From: a bacterium | GTDB taxonomy: Bacteria; Armatimonadota; HRBIN16 | DNA: 7,405 nt | Direction of reading: 5' to 3' | NCBI GenBank assembly: GCA_025057335.1 | Contig: JANWXG010000127.1 | Span: 1 to 7,405 of the forward strand | Shown: in pieces, positions 5,269-7,405 of the stretch | How the letters are laid out: the number at the start of each line of letters is the position of its first letter | Position numbering within the stretch: the stretch's first letter is position 1 | The notes under the pieces: generated by a model | The model's database searches: none | Told to the model about the DNA's origin: nothing | Seen by the model: only the letters and a program-made list of their open reading frames with translations | Program-made: the position numbers and the translations under genes

Positions 5269-6740
5269 AGGTGTTGTTGGTATCGGCGGAGGTAGCGCCA
5301 CTAGCGAAAGTGGGCGGGCTGGCTGATGTAGCCGGAGCGCTGCCCAAAGCATTGCAAGCGTTGGGGCATGACGTACGTATCGCCATGCCGTGCTACCGCA
5401 TGATCGAACAAAATCCCAACTATTCCGTGCGCACGCTCATCAAAAGCCTGCCCGTGCCAGTGAACCCTATCACTACCGAAGAAGCCATCATCCGGCGCAC
5501 CACGCTGAACGGCGGAGTGCCCGTATATCTGGTAGGGCATAAGCAGTACTTCACCCAAGCCACCGAATCCAAGAAGATTTACGCCCTGGAGCCTGAACCA
5601 TACATCTTCTTTGACCGTGCCATCCCCCTAATGCTGGAGGAGCTGGACTGGATACCTGACATCATCCACGCCAACGACTGGCACACGGGCTTCGTGCCAG
5701 TTTACCTCCGCGTGCTCCACGCGCATCAGCCAGAGTGGCAGCAGGTCGGACTGGTGTTTACCATCCATAACCTGGCATATCAGGGCGAGTTCGAACACGA
5801 ACTACTGTGGAAGGCAGGACTGCCAGAGTGGCTTTTCCACTACGAGAGGCTAGAGTTCTATGGAAAGGTCAACTTCCTGAAAGGCGGCATTGTGTACTCG
5901 GACATGGTGAACACAGTGAGCAAGACCTACGCAAGGGAGATTCAGACCCCCGAATACGGCTGTCGTATGGAGGGGTTGTTGCAGTATATTGCGGCGCAGG
6001 GCAGACTGGAAGGCATCGTCAATGGTATCGACTACGAGGAGTACAACCCCGCTACCGACCCGCGCATCGCTGCGCACTACAGCGCCGACGACCCCTCTGG
6101 CAAGGCGGTGTGCAAAGAGGCGCTGCAGAAAGAGTGTGGCTTTGCACCCGACCCCCGTACGCCCGTGATGGGGATGATTACTCGCTTAGCAGACCAGAAG
6201 GGCTTAGACCTCATTGCCCCCATCGCCGAGCAGATAATCCGGCTGGGCATACAGTTTGTCGTGCTAGGCACAGGTGACCCTCGCTACGAGGAGCTGTTCA
6301 CCCAGCTAGCACAGAAGCACCCGGAGCAAATGAGAGCGTTCATCGGCTTTGACCCCGACCTGGCGCAGCGCATCTACGCGGGCAGTGACCTGTTCCTGAT
6401 GCCCTCCCGCTTTGAGCCGTGTGGGCTGGGTCAGCTGATGGCTCTGCGCTACGGTACCATCCCCATTGTGCGCAAGACGGGGGGGCTAGCAGACACCATC
6501 ACCGACTTCTCGCCGCGCACGGGCAAGGGCAACGGGTTCGTGTTCGAGCAGTACGACCCGGCGGAACTGCTCAAGACCATCAAGCGGGCGCTGAAGGTGT
6601 ACACGCAGCCCGACCTGTGGCGACAGCTGGTGGATACCGCCTTGCGCTCGGACTTTTCGTGGAGCCGAGCAGCGGGCGAATACGTCGACCTGTACCTACG
6701 TGCGCTGGAAAGGCGGAGGGCCAGTCTGGAAGCGGCGTAG
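5253..6740 (+). CDS. glgA: Glycogen synthase (ADP-glucose type starch synthase)
   Basis: A complete 495-residue GT5-family glycosyltransferase that transfers glucose from ADP-glucose to the non-reducing end of an alpha-1,4-glucan in the cytoplasm. The N-terminal catalytic domain opens with LLVSAEVAPLAKVGGLADV (8-26), holding the KxGG substrate-binding loop (K19), then HANDWHTG (139-146) and FTIHNLAYQG (169-178). The C-terminal GT-B domain has MITRLADQKGLD (308-319) with the ADP-glucose-binding Arg/Lys pair R311 and K316, SRFEPCGLGQ (385-394) with catalytic E388, and RKTGGLADT (407-415). Length is typical of bacterial GlgA (about 475-490). It overlaps the end of flhG. No other glycogen gene (glgB, glgC, glgP) is in view, so here it sits among regulatory or motility-type genes. 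ADP- rather than UDP-glucose use is family inference. Confidence 0.97.
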   Translation: MARRLKVLLVSAEVAPLAKVGGLADVAGALPKALQALGHDVRIAMPCYRMIEQNPNYSVRTLIKSLPVPVNPITTEEAIIRRTTLNGGVPVYLVGHKQYFTQATESKKIYALEPEPYIFFDRAIPLMLEELDWIPDIIHANDWHTGFVPVYLRVLHAHQPEWQQVGLVFTIHNLAYQGEFEHELLWKAGLPEWLFHYERLEFYGKVNFLKGGIVYSDMVNTVSKTYAREIQTPEYGCRMEGLLQYIAAQGRLEGIVNGIDYEEYNPATDPRIAAHYSADDPSGKAVCKEALQKECGFAPDPRTPVMGMITRLADQKGLDLIAPIAEQIIRLGIQFVVLGTGDPRYEELFTQLAQKHPEQMRAFIGFDPDLAQRIYAGSDLFLMPSRFEPCGLGQLMALRYGTIPIVRKTGGLADTITDFSPRTGKGNGFVFEQYDPAELLKTIKRALKVYTQPDLWRQLVDTALRSDFSWSRAAGEYVDLYLRALERRRASLEAA

Positions 6741-6744
6741 TACT

Positions 6745-6786
6745 AGGGGGACACGCCCTGTCGCATCTGCAAGGACGTGTCCCCCT
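6745..6786. repeat. Near-perfect inverted repeat after glgA (REP-like hairpin)
   Basis: The arms AGGGGGACACG (6745-6755) and CGTGTCCCCCT (6776-6786) are perfect complements over 11 bp. After one mismatch the stem extends by CCT/AGG, giving 14 pairs in 15 around a 12-base loop (6760-6771). It begins four bases after the glgA stop. No T-run follows, so it is not a standard intrinsic terminator. It may stabilise the glgA 3' end, block read-through, or be one copy of a dispersed REP-type palindrome; a single window cannot decide. Confidence 0.7.
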
Positions 6787-6848
6787 GCGTTCAGCAACGA
6801 AGACGCCCCACTGTAGAGTTCCGTCAACTGGTAATCGTACGGTTGCTG

Positions 6849-6857
6849 TGCTATACT
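6849..6857 (+). promoter_or_regulatory. Possible extended -10 promoter before the small membrane protein gene
   Basis: TGCTATACT matches the extended -10 form TGnTATAAT at all but one base. No good -35 is seen, as is usual for extended -10 promoters. Transcription would start near 6864, about 18 bases before ATG 6882. It could drive the small gene and the sigma factor independently of glgA. Confidence 0.4.
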
Positions 6858-6881
6858 AACTATCGTGACGGGGGCGACAGG

Positions 6882-7139
6882 ATGGGTGGTCGGCTTACCT
6901 GGTTGGTAGCTTGTGGTGGTGCTTGCTGGACGTGGCTCCTAGCGAGCTGGGGAGGAGTGTCGCCCATGACCAGCCTGTGGCGCGCCGTCACGGTGTTCAT
7001 GATGCTGGCTGCCGTGATGACGGTAGCCCAGGTGATTCTGCTGACGCTGCAAGAGCGCGCAAAACAGGAGGGGAACCGCTCCGTCCTGCAAGAGGCTTCG
7101 GATGCAGACCCCACGTCGCAAGAGCGTGAAGCGGCGTGA
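6882..7139 (+). CDS. Small membrane protein of unknown function upstream of the sigma gene
   Basis: An 85-residue protein from ATG 6882, not recognised. It has two probable membrane segments, about residues 5-25 (rich in Trp, Cys and Leu) and 33-56, joined by a short GGVSPMTSLWR turn, then a charged, mostly acidic tail (57-85). ATG 6966 is an alternative start: it has a much better ribosome binding site (GGGGAGGAG at 6949-6957) and would yield a 57-residue single-pass protein. The 6882 start has only a weak upstream site but keeps both hydrophobic segments. The sigma gene follows 41 bases later, so co-expression is likely. Small membrane proteins do occur in flagellar gene clusters, but no specific family match is claimed. 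Confidence 0.58.
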   Translation: MGGRLTWLVACGGACWTWLLASWGGVSPMTSLWRAVTVFMMLAAVMTVAQVILLTLQERAKQEGNRSVLQEASDADPTSQEREAA

Positions 7140-7162
7140 GGACACCTTCGGCGACCAGTTGC

Positions 7163-7170
7163 AGAGGAGA
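7163..7170 (+). promoter_or_regulatory. Ribosome binding site of the sigma factor gene
   Basis: AGAGGAGA precedes ATG 7181 by ten bases. It supports this start over any upstream codon; the preceding small gene ends at 7139 in another frame. Confidence 0.5.
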
Positions 7171-7180
7171 ACGCGAGATT

Positions 7181-7405
7181 ATGCCCGCAGCGGAGATAGA
7201 CAAGGCGTGGGAACGCTACAAGCGCTACGGTGACCCTCAGGCGCGAAACCTGATTATCGAGCGCTACGCCTACCTGGTCAAAATCACTGCGGGACGAGTG
7301 GTCAGCTCCCTTCCCCCTACCCTAGACCGCGAAGACCTCGTGAGCGCGGGAATCATGGGCCTCATCAAAGCAGTAGACCAGTTCGACCCCGCCCGTCAGG
7401 TGAAG
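7181..7405 (+). CDS. fliA: FliA/WhiG-type RNA polymerase sigma factor (partial, N-terminal 75 residues)
   Basis: The window ends inside this gene after 75 codons. The sequence matches the N-terminal part of group 3 sigma-28 factors: an initial helix with AWERYKRYGDPQAR (residues 9-22), then IERYAYLVK (26-34), AGRVVSSLPP (37-46), and the region 2 segment REDLVSAGIMGLIKAVDQF (50-68) followed by DPARQVK. The GRV..SLP spacing is characteristic of FliA/SigD/WhiG rather than housekeeping sigma-70 or SigF/SigB types. Such factors direct RNA polymerase to late flagellar, chemotaxis or sporulation promoters and are usually held by an anti-sigma factor such as FlgM. Regions 2.4, 3 and 4 are outside the window, so promoter specificity cannot be read. 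Its position after an flhG-like gene supports the flagellar-type assignment; WhiG-like is the alternative. Confidence 0.85.
   Translation, partial: MPAAEIDKAWERYKRYGDPQARNLIIERYAYLVKITAGRVVSSLPPTLDREDLVSAGIMGLIKAVDQFDPARQVK

Noticed and set aside
5807..6277. 156-codon plus-strand frame inside glgA, and a similar 146-codon frame at 6419-6859
   Set aside because: Both are off-frame within an intact, well-conserved glycogen synthase; Arg- and Gly-rich translations are typical of shadow frames.
6745..6786. Rho-independent terminator after glgA
   Set aside because: The stem is strong but no T-tract follows, so it is listed as an inverted repeat instead.
1..7405. CRISPR arrays, tRNA or rRNA genes, transposases
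   Set aside because: No regularly spaced repeats, cloverleaf-like or ribosomal sequences, or transposase motifs were seen on either strand.

Overview
This is a 7.4 kb stretch of GC-rich bacterial chromosome. The lineage cannot be fixed from the sequence. The mix of a FlhG-like ATPase, a sigma-28-type factor, Opp/Dpp transporter ATPases, a DUF4058 remnant and a double metallo-beta-lactamase protein would suit Armatimonadota or a similar environmental phylum, but that is a guess. No rRNA, tRNA, CRISPR array or transposase was seen.

The left half (1-4110) reads on the minus strand. In transcription order it holds two peptide/nickel-type ABC transporter ATPases (oppD-like 4110-3334, oppF-like 3331-2372), the frameshifted C-terminal remnant of a DUF4058 protein (about 2399-2182), an unrecognised membrane protein (2179-1205), the last 40 codons of an oppC-type permease (1244-1122), and a tandem metallo-beta-lactamase-fold protein (1114 to beyond the left edge). 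No intact permease or binding protein is present. A segment carrying DUF4058' and the membrane gene appears to sit between the end of oppF and the severed tail of oppC, as if it had replaced the permease genes. The right end of the membrane gene reads out of frame through the oppC tail.

The right half (4312-7405) reads on the plus strand: a FlhG/MinD-like ATPase with the DQAxxLR N-terminal motif but a degenerate P-loop, a complete glycogen synthase (glgA) overlapping it by 16 bp, a near-perfect inverted repeat, a small membrane protein, and the start of a FliA/WhiG-type sigma factor that runs off the window. The flhG-then-fliA order is familiar from flagellar loci, here with glgA between them. 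No structural flagellar gene is visible.

The two halves diverge from a 201-bp spacer (4111-4311). It contains a sigma-70-like promoter for the opp ATPases on the minus strand and, upstream of flhG, a sequence that closely resembles a sigma-28 promoter. If real, this would make the flhG-glgA cluster a target of the sigma factor encoded at its own end.

The points most worth a second look are the gene-replacement scar at 1122-2399, the degenerate FlhG P-loop, the possible sigma-28 autoregulation, and glgA embedded between flhG and fliA.
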